A DNA stretch of 63,370 bases from Marinitenerispora sediminis (GCF_003336425.1 NZ_QEIO01000009.1:1-63370); one strand, 5' to 3'; positions 34,634 through 44,417 are shown, counted from the first letter of the stretch. Notes: generated from the sequence alone by a model not told the origin. Made by a program: numbers and translations.

Positions 34634-34693
34634 TCAGCAGTGCTCGAAGTTCTTCCCCGAGCCGCACCGAACTACGGCGATTTGGCAGGACAA
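34634..34693 (-). CDS. Possible 19-residue leader peptide or SEC-C remnant
   Basis: On the minus strand a frame opened by TTG at 34693 and closed by TGA at 34634 encodes a peptide ending RCGSGKNFEHC. The pattern C-G-S-G-K-x-F-x-x-C is the core of the SEC-C zinc-binding motif found at the ends of SecA and other proteins. A stop lies two codons before the TTG, so no longer protein exists. It could be a short regulatory peptide 23 bases before the acetyltransferase gene, or the last remains of a lost SEC-C gene. The motif is seen; either role is inferred. Confidence 0.3.
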   Translation of the reverse strand: MSCQIAVVRCGSGKNFEHC

Positions 34694-34695
34694 AT

Positions 34696-34727
34696 CCGGC
34701 TAAGTGATGTTCAGCGGCCGGCTAAGT
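34696..34727. promoter_or_regulatory. Direct repeats CCGGCTAAGT in a divergent promoter region
   Basis: CCGGCTAAGT at 34696-34705 and again at 34718-34727, start-to-start 22 bp (two helical turns), between the divergent acetyltransferase and acyl-CoA oxidase genes. A related CCGGTCAGT follows at 34730. Likely binding sites for a regulator on one face of the helix. Confidence 0.5.
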
Positions 34728-34814
34728 CCCGGTCAGTCCACCTGGTCTTCCGCCGTGTCAGCGGCCCCCGGAGCGAGCAGAACCAGTGGCGTAGGCACTG
34801 CGACGGAGGGGCTC

Positions 34815-36773
34815 ATGGCGATCACCACGGAACCGGACCGCATCGACGTCGAGGCGCTGCGCACGCTGCTCGACGGCCGCTGGGCGCACGTGCGGCGGCT
34901 GGCGCGCGACACCCTCCGCGGAGAGCTGTTCGCCCCGGTGTACGGACTCGACATGGCGGCGCACCGCGAACGCGTGGCCCGCCAGCTCGCGGCGCTGGCG
35001 GAGACCGAGATCCCGTCCTACGGCTTCCCCGCCTCGGTGGGCGGCCGCGACGACGTCGGAGCGTCCATGGTGGCGTTCGAGATGCTGGTCTGCGACCTGT
35101 CGCTCATGGTGAAGGTCGGCGTGCAGTGGGGGCTCTTCGGCGGCGCCGTCCAGTCGCTCGGCACCGAGCCGCACCACCGGGCGTACCTGGCCAAGATCAT
35201 GTCGGTGGAGCTGCCCGGCTGCTTCGCCATGACGGAGACCGGGCACGGCTCCGACGTGCAGCGGTTGCGCACCACGGCCGAGTACGACCGGGCGGCGGAG
35301 GAGTTCGTCGTCACCACCCCCGACGAGGCGGCCCGCAAGGACTACATCGGCAACGCGGCCCGCGATGGGCGGATGGCCGTGGTGTTCGCCCAGCTCGTCA
35401 CCCGCGGCGAGCGGCACGGCGTCCACGCGCTGCTGGTGCCGATCCGCGACGAGGCCGGCCGGCCGCTGCCCGGGGTCCGCATCGAGGACTGCGGCCCCAA
35501 GGCCGGGCTCAACGGGGTCGACAACGGCCGGCTGTGGTTCGACCGGGTCCGGGTCCCCCGCGCCGCGCTGCTGAACCGCTACGGCGACGTCGACGCCGAC
35601 GGCACGTACCGCAGCCCCATCGCCAACCCCAACCGGCGGTTCTTCACGATGCTCGGCACACTGGTGCGCGGCCGTATCAGCGTCGCCGGCGGCGCGAACA
35701 GCGCCGCCAAGGCCGCGCTGGCGATCGCGGTGCGCTACGCCGACGCCCGCCGGCAGTTCGAGCGGCCGGGGGGCGAGGGTCCCGCCAGCGAGGTGCCGCT
35801 GCTGGACTACCTCGCGCACCAGCGCCGGCTGCTGCCGGCCCTGGCGACCAGCTACGCCCTGCACTTCGCGCAGGAGGAGCTGGTGTCCACGCTGCACGAC
35901 GGCTGGACCGGCACGCCGCTGGACGAGCACCGCCAGCGGGAGCTGGAGGCGCGCGCGGCCGGCCTGAAGGCCGTGGCCACCTGGCACACCACCCGCACCG
36001 TCCAGGAGTGCCGGGAGGCGTGCGGCGGCGCCGGCTACCTCGCCGAGAACCGGCTGCCGCAGCTCAAGGCGGACTCCGACGTCTACACCACGTTCGAGGG
36101 CGACAACACGGTGCTGCTGCAGCTCGTCGCCAAGGGCCTGCTCACCAACTACCGGGAGGAGTTCGGCAGCCTCGACGCGTTCGGCATGGCGCGGTTCGCC
36201 GCCGGGCAGTTCGTGGGCGCCGTCATCGAGCGCACCGCCGCCCGGGCCCTCATCGACCGGCTGGTCGGCGCCGCGCCCGGACGCGGCGAGGAGGCCGACC
36301 TCTACGACCGGGCGTGGCAGTACCGGCTGCTGGAGGACCGGGAGCGGCACGTGGTCGAGGGGTTGGCCCGCCGGCTGCGCGGCGCCGGATCCGACCCGGC
36401 GACGGCCTTCGCCGCGTTCAACGACGCCCAGGACCACGTGCTCAAGGCCGGGCGGGCGCACGTCGACCGGGTGGTGCTGGAGGCGTTCATCGCGGCGATC
36501 GACCGGTGCGTCAACCCCGACGCCCGCTGGGTCCTGGACCGGCTGTGCGACCTGTACGTGCTCTCGCTGGTGGAGGCCGACCGCGCCTGGTTCCTGGAGC
36601 ACGGACGGCTCACCCCGGCCCGCGCCAAGGCGGTGACCGCCGCGGTCAACTCGCTGTGCCGCCGGCTCCGCCCGCACGCCGCCGCCCTCATCGACGCGTT
36701 CGGGCTGCCCGACGCGTGGCTGGCGGCACCCATCGCGCTCGGCGCGGAGGTTGACCGGCGGCGCGGAGGGTGA
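34815..36773 (+). CDS. Acyl-CoA oxidase / acyl-CoA dehydrogenase family protein
   Basis: A 652-residue flavoprotein. The N-terminal two-thirds is an acyl-CoA dehydrogenase fold: SYGFPASVGGRDDVGASM, CFAMTETGHGSDVQRLRTTAEYD in outline (FAD-binding FAMTETGHGSDV, about residues 138-149), GLNGVDNGRLWFDRVRVPR, and VRGRISVAGGANSAAKAAL. The segment CREACGGAGYLAENRLPQLKADSDVYTTFEGDNTVLLQ (core TTFEGDNTVLLQ) carries the glutamate typical of acyl-CoA oxidases. The extended C-terminal helical domain also matches oxidases. It should introduce the 2,3-double bond into an acyl-CoA, probably passing electrons to oxygen. ATG 34815 follows GGAGGGGCTC. Followed by a clear terminator. Confidence 0.9.
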   Translation: MAITTEPDRIDVEALRTLLDGRWAHVRRLARDTLRGELFAPVYGLDMAAHRERVARQLAALAETEIPSYGFPASVGGRDDVGASMVAFEMLVCDLSLMVKVGVQWGLFGGAVQSLGTEPHHRAYLAKIMSVELPGCFAMTETGHGSDVQRLRTTAEYDRAAEEFVVTTPDEAARKDYIGNAARDGRMAVVFAQLVTRGERHGVHALLVPIRDEAGRPLPGVRIEDCGPKAGLNGVDNGRLWFDRVRVPRAALLNRYGDVDADGTYRSPIANPNRRFFTMLGTLVRGRISVAGGANSAAKAALAIAVRYADARRQFERPGGEGPASEVPLLDYLAHQRRLLPALATSYALHFAQEELVSTLHDGWTGTPLDEHRQRELEARAAGLKAVATWHTTRTVQECREACGGAGYLAENRLPQLKADSDVYTTFEGDNTVLLQLVAKGLLTNYREEFGSLDAFGMARFAAGQFVGAVIERTAARALIDRLVGAAPGRGEEADLYDRAWQYRLLEDRERHVVEGLARRLRGAGSDPATAFAAFNDAQDHVLKAGRAHVDRVVLEAFIAAIDRCVNPDARWVLDRLCDLYVLSLVEADRAWFLEHGRLTPARAKAVTAAVNSLCRRLRPHAAALIDAFGLPDAWLAAPIALGAEVDRRRGG

Positions 36774-36792
36774 CCGACGGCGCGCGGCGGCG

Positions 36793-36832
36793 CGGTCGGG
36801 GCCGGCCTGACACCTCCGCCCGGCCCCGACCG
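36793..36832 (+). terminator. Terminator after acyl-CoA oxidase
   Basis: A perfect 13-bp stem (36793-36805 with 36820-36832) and a 14-base loop, 20 bases after the stop codon. Confidence 0.7.
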
Positions 36833-36969
36833 GCGCGCGGGCCGGGGCCGGGCGGCGCGGCGGCCGGATGCGGCCACGCCCCGCGGTTGGCCGCATCCCG
36901 GCGCAGGTATGACCGTCACCAACGGTGACCGCCGCCCGCCGGCGGTCCGCACCGGAGACGGGGGCGCCG

Positions 36970-37152
36970 ATGCTGCCGATGGTCCTGGTCCTCCTCGGAG
37001 TCGGCGGCGCGGTGTCGCTGGCGGTCGGGTTCTCCACCGACCGCGCCGGCTCCCGGTGGGCGATCGCCCTGGGAGCCCTCGCGCTGCTCGTCGCACTGGC
37101 CGGGGTGCCCGTCGTGCTCGTCGACACGTGGTACCGCGCGGTGTTCGGCTGA
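36970..37152 (+). CDS. Small two-helix membrane protein (60 aa)
   Basis: Starts at ATG 36970, preceded by GACGGGGGCG. The product has two hydrophobic stretches, residues about 2-20 and 31-51, joined by a short loop with a charged STDRAGSRW, and ends DTWYRAVFG. It looks like many small actinomycete membrane proteins with no known role. An earlier in-frame start at 36925 would add 15 polar residues. It lies in the same direction as the frameshifted gene that follows but 106 bases away. Confidence 0.55.
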   Translation: MLPMVLVLLGVGGAVSLAVGFSTDRAGSRWAIALGALALLVALAGVPVVLVDTWYRAVFG

Positions 37153-37258
37153 CCGGGATCCGTGCTCGGCCCGCTTCGACCAGTCCCGGGTTCTCCGTCG
37201 CGGTGCCCGCGGATGGCGGACGCGCGACGCGTCATGACGCACCTCGTCAGGAGCAGCG

Positions 37259-38001
37259 ATGACCGCCTACCCGGACCCGGACACCCGGACGCCGGACAAC
37301 GCCCACATCGGCCGGAGACTCCGCGACTACGGGGTGGACGTCGATCGGAAGCCCCACCGCGACGTCCCCCTCGTGCGGGTGGACCTCCCGGCCGACGAGG
37401 GGACCAGGACCCCGCAGGGCTTCCTGGCGAACCGGCCGCACGGCGAGATCGCCATCCGGCCCCGGGCGCTCGTCTTCGGCTCCGGTCCGGCCCACGCGGT
37501 CGCAGACGCCTACGCCAACCCGGTCCGGGGGAGGCGAAGGAGGGCGTCACCTGGGCCGACACCACGACCCCCCGGACAGGCGTGGCCCCGGCCGCGTGGC
37601 TGGAGGCGTCCTTCCTGCCGGTGCTGAAGACCACGGCCTCCACGACGCTCAGGCTGGACTGGGAGGCGGCGCACTCGGTGTCGGACACCTTCGAGACGAC
37701 CGTCCCGGAGCGCTACGTCGGCTGGCTGGAGCGGCGCGCCGCCTTCCAGTTCCTCAGCGCTGGGATCTACCTCGTGCGCCGGGTCTTCGGCATGAGGGCC
37801 GTGTCCGGCTACGCCGGCGGCGTGATCACCGGTCCGGCGAGCGACGGACGGCCGCCCGGGACACTGGTCGCGCGGAAGCGCCGGCTCGCGCAGGCCGAGC
37901 TCGACGCGCTCGACGCGCTCGACGGCGAAGGCTTCGCACTGCCCGCGCTGCCGAGCGCCGTCGTCTCCGCCGCCCCCGAGGGCGAACTCGTCGCCGCCTG
38001 A
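37259..38001 (+). pseudogene. Hypothetical gene interrupted by a frameshift in a G5 run
   Basis: From ATG 37259 (ribosome site CAGGAG) the frame encodes MTAYPDPDTRTPDNAHIG and on to NPVRG near 37525. There it passes through CGGGGGAGG and becomes arginine-rich nonsense, whereas one base away the next frame continues sensibly (EAKEGVTWADTTT) to a TGA at 38001. The joined product would be about 247 residues. It has a helical C-terminal half (ERYVGWLERRAAFQFLSAGIY) and a charged tail. I do not recognise the family. One G lost from a five-G run explains everything; this may be true mutation, a sequencing error or, less likely, programmed slippage. Confidence 0.6.
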
Positions 38002-38049
38002 GCCGGGGTGGATCCGCGCCCCCTCCGGCCGGCGGCCGTGTGGGGCTGC

Positions 38050-39153
38050 TCACCCGCCCCGGTCCCGGGCACCGAGCGCGTGCCGCACGTCGGCGGCGAT
38101 CTGGAGGTCCTCGCGCGCGGTGAGCACCAGTGTCCGCACTGCCGCGCCGCCGGCCGTGATCTCAGCGTCGCCGGCGGCGGCCGCGTTGGCGTCGGGGTCG
38201 AGCGCGAGGCCGAGGAAGCCCATTCCCGCGGCCGCGCCGGCGCGCACCCGCGGCGAGCCCTCGCCGACTCCGCCGGTGAACACGAGGGTGTCCAGTCCGC
38301 CGAGCGCCGCCGCCATGGCGGCGATCTTGGCCCGCAGCCGGTGCAGGTAGACGGCCAGCGCCAGTCCGGCGGCGGGGTCGCCGCCGTCGGCCCGGGCCGT
38401 CACCTCCCGCATGTCGGCGGTCCCGGCCAGGCCGGCCAGACCGCTCCGCCGTTCCAGGACGGTGTCGACCTCCGACGGCTCCAGGTGGCCGTTGCGCAGC
38501 AGCCACATCAGCAGCCCCGGATCGACGTCGCCGGCACGGGTGGCCATCACCAGCCCCTCCAGCGGGGTGAACCCCATCGTGGTGTCCACGCTCCGGCCGT
38601 CGCGCACCGCCGCCAGGGAGGCGCCGGCCCCGAGGTGGGCGGTGACCAGCCGTCCGGGGTCCGCGCCGAGCAGCCGTCCGGCCTGCCGTGCCGCGTAGGC
38701 GTGGGAGAGGCCGTGGAAGCCGTAGCGGCGCAGCCCGAACTCCTCCCGCCAGCGCCTCGGCACGGCGTAGGTGGCGGCCTCGGGCGGCAGGTCGGCGTGG
38801 AACGCGGTGTCGAAGCACGCCACCTGCGCTACCCCGGGCAGCGCTCGCTCCAGGGCGGTGATCCCGGCCAGGGCCGCGGGCTGGTGCAGCGGGGCGAGCT
38901 CGGTCAGGGCGCGCAGCCGCTCCAGCACGCGGCCGTCGACCACCACCGGCGCGCGGAAGTCGTCGCCGCCGTGCACCACGCGGTGCCCCACGGCGTCGGC
39001 GCGCGGGAGGCCGGCGAGGGCGTCCGCCAGCTCCTCCTCGCGCACCCGGCCGGCCTGGGCCGCGAGGTCGCGCCGCTCCAGGACGTCGTCGCGCTCGTCC
39101 AGCAGCCGCAGTTTGACACTGGTCGAGCCGGTGTTGACCACGAGGACGCGCAC
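38050..39153 (-). CDS. ackA: Acetate kinase
   Basis: A 367-residue ASKHA-fold kinase converting acetyl phosphate and ADP to acetate and ATP. It begins RVLVVNTGSTSVKLRLLD, the first acetokinase signature. It continues with AVGHRVVHGGDDF, ACFDTAFHADLP, RRYGFHGLSHAYAA (second signature), VTAHLGAGASLAAVRDGRSVDTTMGFTPLEGL in outline (core LGAGASLAAVRDG) and FTGGVGEGSP. The GTG at 39153 is chosen because GAGG lies just upstream and it is seven bases after the phosphoketolase stop. A GTG at 39174 adds seven residues. Coupled with phosphoketolase, it turns that enzyme's acetyl phosphate into ATP. Confidence 0.94.
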   Translation of the reverse strand: MRVLVVNTGSTSVKLRLLDERDDVLERRDLAAQAGRVREEELADALAGLPRADAVGHRVVHGGDDFRAPVVVDGRVLERLRALTELAPLHQPAALAGITALERALPGVAQVACFDTAFHADLPPEAATYAVPRRWREEFGLRRYGFHGLSHAYAARQAGRLLGADPGRLVTAHLGAGASLAAVRDGRSVDTTMGFTPLEGLVMATRAGDVDPGLLMWLLRNGHLEPSEVDTVLERRSGLAGLAGTADMREVTARADGGDPAAGLALAVYLHRLRAKIAAMAAALGGLDTLVFTGGVGEGSPRVRAGAAAGMGFLGLALDPDANAAAAGDAEITAGGAAVRTLVLTAREDLQIAADVRHALGARDRGG

Positions 39154-39160
39154 GCCGCCC

Positions 39161-41554
39161 TCACCGCCCGGCACGCCGGCCGGGCCAGCTCCAGTCGCGG
39201 ATGTCGGGCGGGTCCTCGCCGTGCTCCCGGGTGTGGGCGCGGCAGCGCAGCCGCTCGTCCACCATGCGCTGGCGCAGGCCGGCGGCCCGCACGCCCAGGC
39301 TCGGCACCCGGTCGATCACGTCCATGACGAGGTGGAACCGGTCGAGGTCGTTGAGCATCACCATGTCGAAGGGCGTCGTGGTGGTGCCCTCCTCCTTGTA
39401 GCCGCGCACGTGCAGGTTCTGGTGGCCGTTGCGGCGGTAGGTGAGCCGGTGGATCAGCCAGGGGTAGCCGTGGAAGGCGAAGACCACCGGCCGGTCGGCG
39501 GTGAAGACGGAGTCGTACTCGCGGGCGGGCAGGCCGTGCGGGTGCTCGTCGACGGGCTGCAGCCGCATGAGGTCGACGACGTTGACGACGCGCACCCGCA
39601 GTTCCGGCAGGTGCCGGCGCAGCAGGTCGGCGGCGGCCAGCGTCTCCAGGGTGGGGATGTCGCCGGCGCAGGCCAGCACCACGTCAGGCTCGGTGCCGTC
39701 CTCGGTGCCGGCCCAGTCCCACACGCCCACCCCGCGGGCGCAGTGTGCGACGGCCTCGTCCATCGGCAGGAGGTTGGGCCCCGGCTGCTTGCCGGCCACG
39801 ATCACGTTGACGTAGTCCCGGGAGCGCAGGCAGTGGTCGGCGGTCGAGAGCAGGGTGTTGGCGTCCGGCGGCAGGTAGACCCGGATCACCTCGGCCTTCT
39901 TGTTGACGACGTGGTCGATGAAGCCGGGGTCCTGGTGGCTGAAGCCGTTGTGGTCCTGGCGCCACACGTGCGAGCTGAGCAGGTAGTTCAGCGACGCGAT
40001 CGGCCGCCGCCACGGCAGGCCGCGGCTGACCTTCAGCCACTTGGCGTGCTGGTTGAACATCGAGTCCACGATGTGGATGAACGCCTCGTAGCAGTTGAAC
40101 AGCCCGTGCCGGCCGGTGAGCAGGTAGCCCTCCAGCCAGCCCTGGCACAGATGCTCGCTGAGCACCTCCATCACCCGGCCGTCGGGGGCGAGGTGCTCGT
40201 CGCCGGGCAGCCGCTCGGCCTCCCAGGTGCGGTCGGAGGCGTCGAACACGGCGTCCAGCCGGTTGGACGCCGTCTCGTCCGGGCCCATGAGCCGGAAGCG
40301 GTCCGGGTTGCGGCGCATGACGTCGCGCAGGTAGCGCCCGCAGACCCGGGTGGCCTCCGCGGTTCCGGCTCCGGGCTCCGGCACGTCCACGGCGTAGTCG
40401 CGGAAGTCCGGGAGGTCCAGCGCGCGCAGCAGCGTTCCGCCGTTGGCGTGCGGGCTGGCGCTGATCCGGCGCGGGCCTTCCGGCACCGGCGCCAGCACCT
40501 CCGGGCGCGGTGCGCCGCCGGCGTCGAAGAGCTCGTCGGGCCGGTAGCCGCGCAGCCACTCCTCCAGCTGGCGCAGGTGCTCGGGGTTCTCGCGGACACC
40601 GCCCAGCGGAACCTGGTGGGAGCGCCAGGTGCCGGCCACCCGCCGCCCGTCCACCGTGCCGGGGCCGGTCCAGCCCTTGGGCGAGCGCAGCACGATCATC
40701 GGCCAGCGCACCGGACCGGCCGCACCGTCCTCGCGGGCGGCGCGCTGGATCTCCCCGATCTCGTCCAGGGCCGCGCCGAGCGCGTCGGCCATCTGGCGGT
40801 GCATCGGGGCGGGCTCCTCCCCCGCGACGACGCGGGGCCGGAAGCCGTGCCCCTCCAGCAGCGAGAGGAGGTCGGACTCGGGGATGCGCGCGAGCACGGT
40901 GGGGCCGGCGATCTTGTAGCCGTTGAGGTGCAGGATGGGCAGCACCGCGCCGTCCCGGGCGGGGTCGGTGAAGCGGGCGGACTGCCAGCCGGCGGCGAGC
41001 GGGCCGGTCTCGGCCTCGCCGTCGCCCACCACCGCGGCCACGACGAGGCCGGGGTTGTCGAAGGCCGCGCCGTAGGCGTGGGCGAGGGAGTAGCCGAGTT
41101 CGCCGCCCTCGTGGATCGAGCCCGGGGTCTCGGGCGCGGCGTGGCTGGGCACGCCGCCGGGGAAGGAGAACTGGCGGAACAGCCGGCGCATGCCCTCCGC
41201 GTCCCGGCCGACGTCGGGGTAGACCTCGGAGTAGGTGCCGTCCAGCCAGGCCGTGGCCAGCGCGGCCGGGCCGCCGTGGCCGGGTCCGATCACCCACATC
41301 ATGTCGGTGCCGCGCCGCCGGACCTGCGCCGAGAGGTGGGCGTAGACGAAGTTCAGGCCCGGGGTGGTGCCCCAGTGGCCGAGCAGCCGGGGCTTGATGT
41401 GCCCCGGGCGCAGTGGTTCGCGCAGCAGGGGGTTGTCGAGCAGGTAGATCTGGCCGACCGAGAGGTAGTTCGCCGCCCGCCAGTACAGGTCGATCCCGTG
41501 CAGCTCGTGCTCGTCGAGCGGGGTCGTGGGCGTCCGCGCCGCCGTGGTGCGCAC
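39161..41554 (-). CDS. xfp: Phosphoketolase (xylulose-5-phosphate/fructose-6-phosphate)
   Basis: A 797-residue thiamine-diphosphate enzyme that splits xylulose 5-phosphate (and often fructose 6-phosphate) with phosphate into acetyl phosphate plus a C3 or C4 sugar phosphate. Seen: [19 protein letters not shown], the [15 protein letters not shown] active-site segment, [31 protein letters not shown] (cited as the [12 protein letters not shown] signature), [13 protein letters not shown] (ThDP site) and [15 protein letters not shown]. Length is typical of the family. GTG start at 41554 with GAGGAG upstream. It lies between xylulokinase (123-base gap) and acetate kinase (7-base gap). Confidence 0.95.
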   Translation of the reverse strand: MRTTAARTPTTPLDEHELHGIDLYWRAANYLSVGQIYLLDNPLLREPLRPGHIKPRLLGHWGTTPGLNFVYAHLSAQVRRRGTDMMWVIGPGHGGPAALATAWLDGTYSEVYPDVGRDAEGMRRLFRQFSFPGGVPSHAAPETPGSIHEGGELGYSLAHAYGAAFDNPGLVVAAVVGDGEAETGPLAAGWQSARFTDPARDGAVLPILHLNGYKIAGPTVLARIPESDLLSLLEGHGFRPRVVAGEEPAPMHRQMADALGAALDEIGEIQRAAREDGAAGPVRWPMIVLRSPKGWTGPGTVDGRRVAGTWRSHQVPLGGVRENPEHLRQLEEWLRGYRPDELFDAGGAPRPEVLAPVPEGPRRISASPHANGGTLLRALDLPDFRDYAVDVPEPGAGTAEATRVCGRYLRDVMRRNPDRFRLMGPDETASNRLDAVFDASDRTWEAERLPGDEHLAPDGRVMEVLSEHLCQGWLEGYLLTGRHGLFNCYEAFIHIVDSMFNQHAKWLKVSRGLPWRRPIASLNYLLSSHVWRQDHNGFSHQDPGFIDHVVNKKAEVIRVYLPPDANTLLSTADHCLRSRDYVNVIVAGKQPGPNLLPMDEAVAHCARGVGVWDWAGTEDGTEPDVVLACAGDIPTLETLAAADLLRRHLPELRVRVVNVVDLMRLQPVDEHPHGLPAREYDSVFTADRPVVFAFHGYPWLIHRLTYRRNGHQNLHVRGYKEEGTTTTPFDMVMLNDLDRFHLVMDVIDRVPSLGVRAAGLRQRMVDERLRCRAHTREHGEDPPDIRDWSWPGRRAGR

Positions 41555-41676
41555 CGTGGCTCTCCTCCTCGTCCTCGGGTGAACGGGAGGTTCCGCTACC
41601 CGCGGACCGGCGGGTCAGTCCTGGGGCGGGCCGGGGGCCGGGGACGGGTCCTGCGGCACCCGGTGGCGTCCGGCGT

Positions 41677-43191
41677 TCAGGAGCGGCGCGCGTCCTGGCC
41701 CTCCGCGGGGTCCGCTCCGAGCGCGGCCAGGTCGGCCAGGTCGGCCATGACACCGCGCAGGTCCGGGTAGAGGTGGCGGTGCTGCTCGTAGGCGCGCGCG
41801 TAGCGCTCGGTGAGGACCGGGTCCGGGGCGAAGACCCGGCCGCCGGCCGTGCCGGGTTCCTCCGCGGGCTCCGGGCGGCCCAGGACCGCGCGCGCGTACC
41901 GGGCCGCACCGCGCAGCCCGGCATCGGTCTCGCTGATCCGCCGGACCGGCGTGCCCAGCGCGTTGGCCAGCAGCGCGCACCACACGTCGGACCGGCTGCC
42001 GCCCCCGCACAGCGGGAGCTCGGCGCCGGTGCCGGCACCCACGACGCGGTCCCGCAGCGAGCGCAGCACGAAGGCGACGCCTTCGAGGATGGCCACGGCG
42101 AGCTGGGCCTTGGTGGTGCGGCCGGAGACGCCGACGAACACGCCCCGGGCCCACGGGTCCATGTGCGGGGCCCGCTCGCCGTCGAGGTAGGGCAGCGCGA
42201 GCAGGCCGCGCGGGGCGGCGTGCACCCCGTGCAGGGTTCGTTCGAACGACGCGTGGCTCACCCCGTCGAGGAGGTGGCGGCGGGCCCAGTCGGCGGCGGA
42301 GCCGGCGTTGAGCGTGGGAGCGACGAGGAGTTCGGTGCCGGGGTCGCCGGTGGCCAGCCGGAAGGCGCCGGCGAGGTCGGGGGCCGCCCGGTCGACGACG
42401 GCGGCCAGCCATCCGCTGGAGCCGAGGTAGGCGTAGTCGGCGTCCCGGCGGCCGCCGGTGATGCCCAGGGTGGTGGTGAGGGCGTCGCCGGGGGCGTGCA
42501 GCACCGGCAGGCCGGCGGGCAGGCCGAGTTCGGCCGCGGCCTCCGGGGTGAGCGGCCAGTCGTCGGGCTCGTCGGGGGCCGGCAGCTCGGGTAGCAGGTC
42601 GCCGCGCACGCCGGCCGCGCGCAGCGGCTCCGGCCACCAGCGGCGGTCCCCGGCGGCGAGCAGGCCGGTGGTCGACGCCGTCGTCAGGTCGCATCCGGCG
42701 TGGCCGGTGGCGCGCCAGACGAGGTAGGAGTGCGCGCCGAGCAGCAGGTGCCGCGCCCGGTCGAGGGCGGCGCGGTCGTGGTCGTGGACCCAGCGCAGCT
42801 TGGCCGCGATGGTGGAGGCGTCCTGCGGGTTGCGGGTCACCCGCTCCCAGGTGTCGCCGAGGGCGGCGCGCAGCCGGTCGTACTCGCCGGTGGCGCGGTG
42901 GTCGCTGTACAGGATCGCCGGACGCAGCGGCCCGTCGTCGTCGACCAGCACGACGTCCTGCATCTGGCCGGTGACGACGAGCGCGGTCGGCCGCGGCGCG
43001 GCGGGCGCCACCTGCCGCACCGCCCGGACGAGCGCGGCCCACCAGTCCGCCGGGTCCTGCTCCACCCACCCGGGGCGCGGCCGGCGGGTGGGGTGGTCGA
43101 CGAGCGTCCGCGCGAGCGTCCGGCCCGTGTCGTCGATGACGGCCGCTTTGACGGCCGCCGTTCCGGCGTCGACCACCACAAGCTCGGCCAC
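41677..43191 (-). CDS. xylB: Xylulokinase-like FGGY carbohydrate kinase
   Basis: A 504-residue FGGY-family kinase. The N-terminus shows VVVDAGTAAVKAAVIDDTG, the first phosphate-binding loop, in which the usual DxGT is DAGT. VTGQMQDVVLVDDDG supplies the sugar-binding region. The C-terminal FGGY domain has GVFVGVSGRTTKAQLAVAILEGVAF (core SGRTTKAQL), LCGGGSRSDVWCALLANALG (adenosine site) and ETDAGLRGAARYA. Phosphorylation of D-xylulose is favoured by the downstream phosphoketolase, which uses xylulose 5-phosphate. GTG start at 43191 has a strong GGAGG. It is the first gene of the operon. Confidence 0.88.
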   Translation of the reverse strand: MAELVVVDAGTAAVKAAVIDDTGRTLARTLVDHPTRRPRPGWVEQDPADWWAALVRAVRQVAPAAPRPTALVVTGQMQDVVLVDDDGPLRPAILYSDHRATGEYDRLRAALGDTWERVTRNPQDASTIAAKLRWVHDHDRAALDRARHLLLGAHSYLVWRATGHAGCDLTTASTTGLLAAGDRRWWPEPLRAAGVRGDLLPELPAPDEPDDWPLTPEAAAELGLPAGLPVLHAPGDALTTTLGITGGRRDADYAYLGSSGWLAAVVDRAAPDLAGAFRLATGDPGTELLVAPTLNAGSAADWARRHLLDGVSHASFERTLHGVHAAPRGLLALPYLDGERAPHMDPWARGVFVGVSGRTTKAQLAVAILEGVAFVLRSLRDRVVGAGTGAELPLCGGGSRSDVWCALLANALGTPVRRISETDAGLRGAARYARAVLGRPEPAEEPGTAGGRVFAPDPVLTERYARAYEQHRHLYPDLRGVMADLADLAALGADPAEGQDARRS

Positions 43192-43238
43192 GTTGCCTCC
43201 TGATCCCCGAAAACCCCCGAATAGCCCCGGGCACGCGC

Positions 43239-43268
43239 ATAGTACTGGAGAAACGAAAGCGCTCTACC
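43239..43268 (-). promoter_or_regulatory. Probable promoter/operator of the pentose operon
   Basis: On the minus strand TACTAT (43239-43244) is a fair -10 about 48 bases before the xylulokinase GTG. AGCGCT (43258-43263), followed on the minus strand by TTCG, resembles half of a LacI-family operator and would lie between -35 and -10. The -35 is weak. Confidence 0.4.
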
Positions 43269-44417
43269 GCCGGATCCGGGACCGATGCCGGCCGCCGCAC
43301 GCACCGGGCCGGGAAGGACGCGACCGGGGCGTCCCACGGCGGACGGCGCGGGTGCCTGTCCCCGGTTTGCGAGCGCCTCGCGCGGCCGCCGGCGCGCGGT
43401 CCGTCGCCGCCCCGCCGCGCCCCGCGGCCGGGGGCAGTCCGGTAGCGGAGCCGCCCGGCCACCGCCAGGCACCACGCCGTCGCGGCCGGCCATGCCGTCT
43501 GGACGACGCGACGCCGTCCCCCGGCCTGGCACGGGCGAACGCCGCCGCATGCGGTTCGAGCTGGCCGATCCCGCACTCCACCACGTGACGGTCGCCGTAG
43601 CCGACCCCGTCGGACAGGGGCGGCCGACCACTCAGGCGGCCTCCGTGCTCGCGGTCGGCGGCCCCGAACCACCGGGCCCCGGGACGGCCGCCTCGATCTC
43701 GCGCCCGCCCAGGTCGGAACAGATCCTGCGGAGCTGTACGCGGTGGCGGCGCGCCGCCCCTACCGGGCAGACGCCCGCCTGACCCCAGCCGCTGCGGCGC
43801 CACGTCGACGCGTTCCATGACCGCTGCGGACCAGGGCCCCCTCGCGCTTCCCTGCCGCGAAGGGAGCCACGCGGGATGTCCGGCCCCCTCGCCGGCCCAG
43901 CGGATGTCTGGGGCCCACCCGCCACGGGAGCGGCCCCGTGCGCGGCCGTCTGGCTGGACCGCTTCGCGGTCTCGCCCCTTTCCCGATCCGCCGCGCCGGC
44001 CGCCCGCTGGTCGGCGCGCACGATCGTGGATTCGGACGTTGGCCTGCCGGCAGACCAGCCCAGCCGCATCTGAACGGGATCGCGGCCCGGCCGCGACCTA
44101 GCTAGACCGTTGATGGGGGTCGGTGTGCTGGTCAGTGGCTGCCGGGGGCCACCGGCTGGCTGGGGCGAGGCGCTGGTCGGCCGGTTGCTGCCGGATCGCT
44201 GTGTTCGGCGCGCCGGGATCGGCTGGCGGGTGCGGGCCGGCGCGCCCTGGCACCCAGCGGTGCGGCCCCTGGCGGAACTGCTACCGGCGGTTCCCCGGCC
44301 TCGACGCCGCGGGCGTCCCTGGTGGCCGGGGCTGTGCCGGCCGGTCTCGGGCGGCTGGTCCCGCGGACGACCAGCGGCACCCGGCACGGGGTGCCGGCGC
44401 GGTTCCGCCCGCGCGGG
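43269..44417. other. Gene-poor 1.15-kb region
   Basis: Open frames up to about 250 codons occur on both strands, but they are rich in arginine, proline and alanine and have no recognisable motif or good ribosome site. A short frame at 43876-44073 (65 residues) is the least unlikely, but I do not accept it. The region separates the pentose operon from the polyketide cluster and probably contains decayed sequence. Confidence 0.5.

Noticed and set aside
43548-43782. A short plus-strand stretch resembling the start of a glyoxalase-like protein (LHHVTVAVADP)
   Set aside because: The resemblance covers about ten residues and is followed by unrelated low-complexity sequence.
43876-44073. A 65-residue frame in the second gene-poor region
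   Set aside because: No ribosome site, no recognisable fold and no neighbour relation; chance frames of this length are common here.
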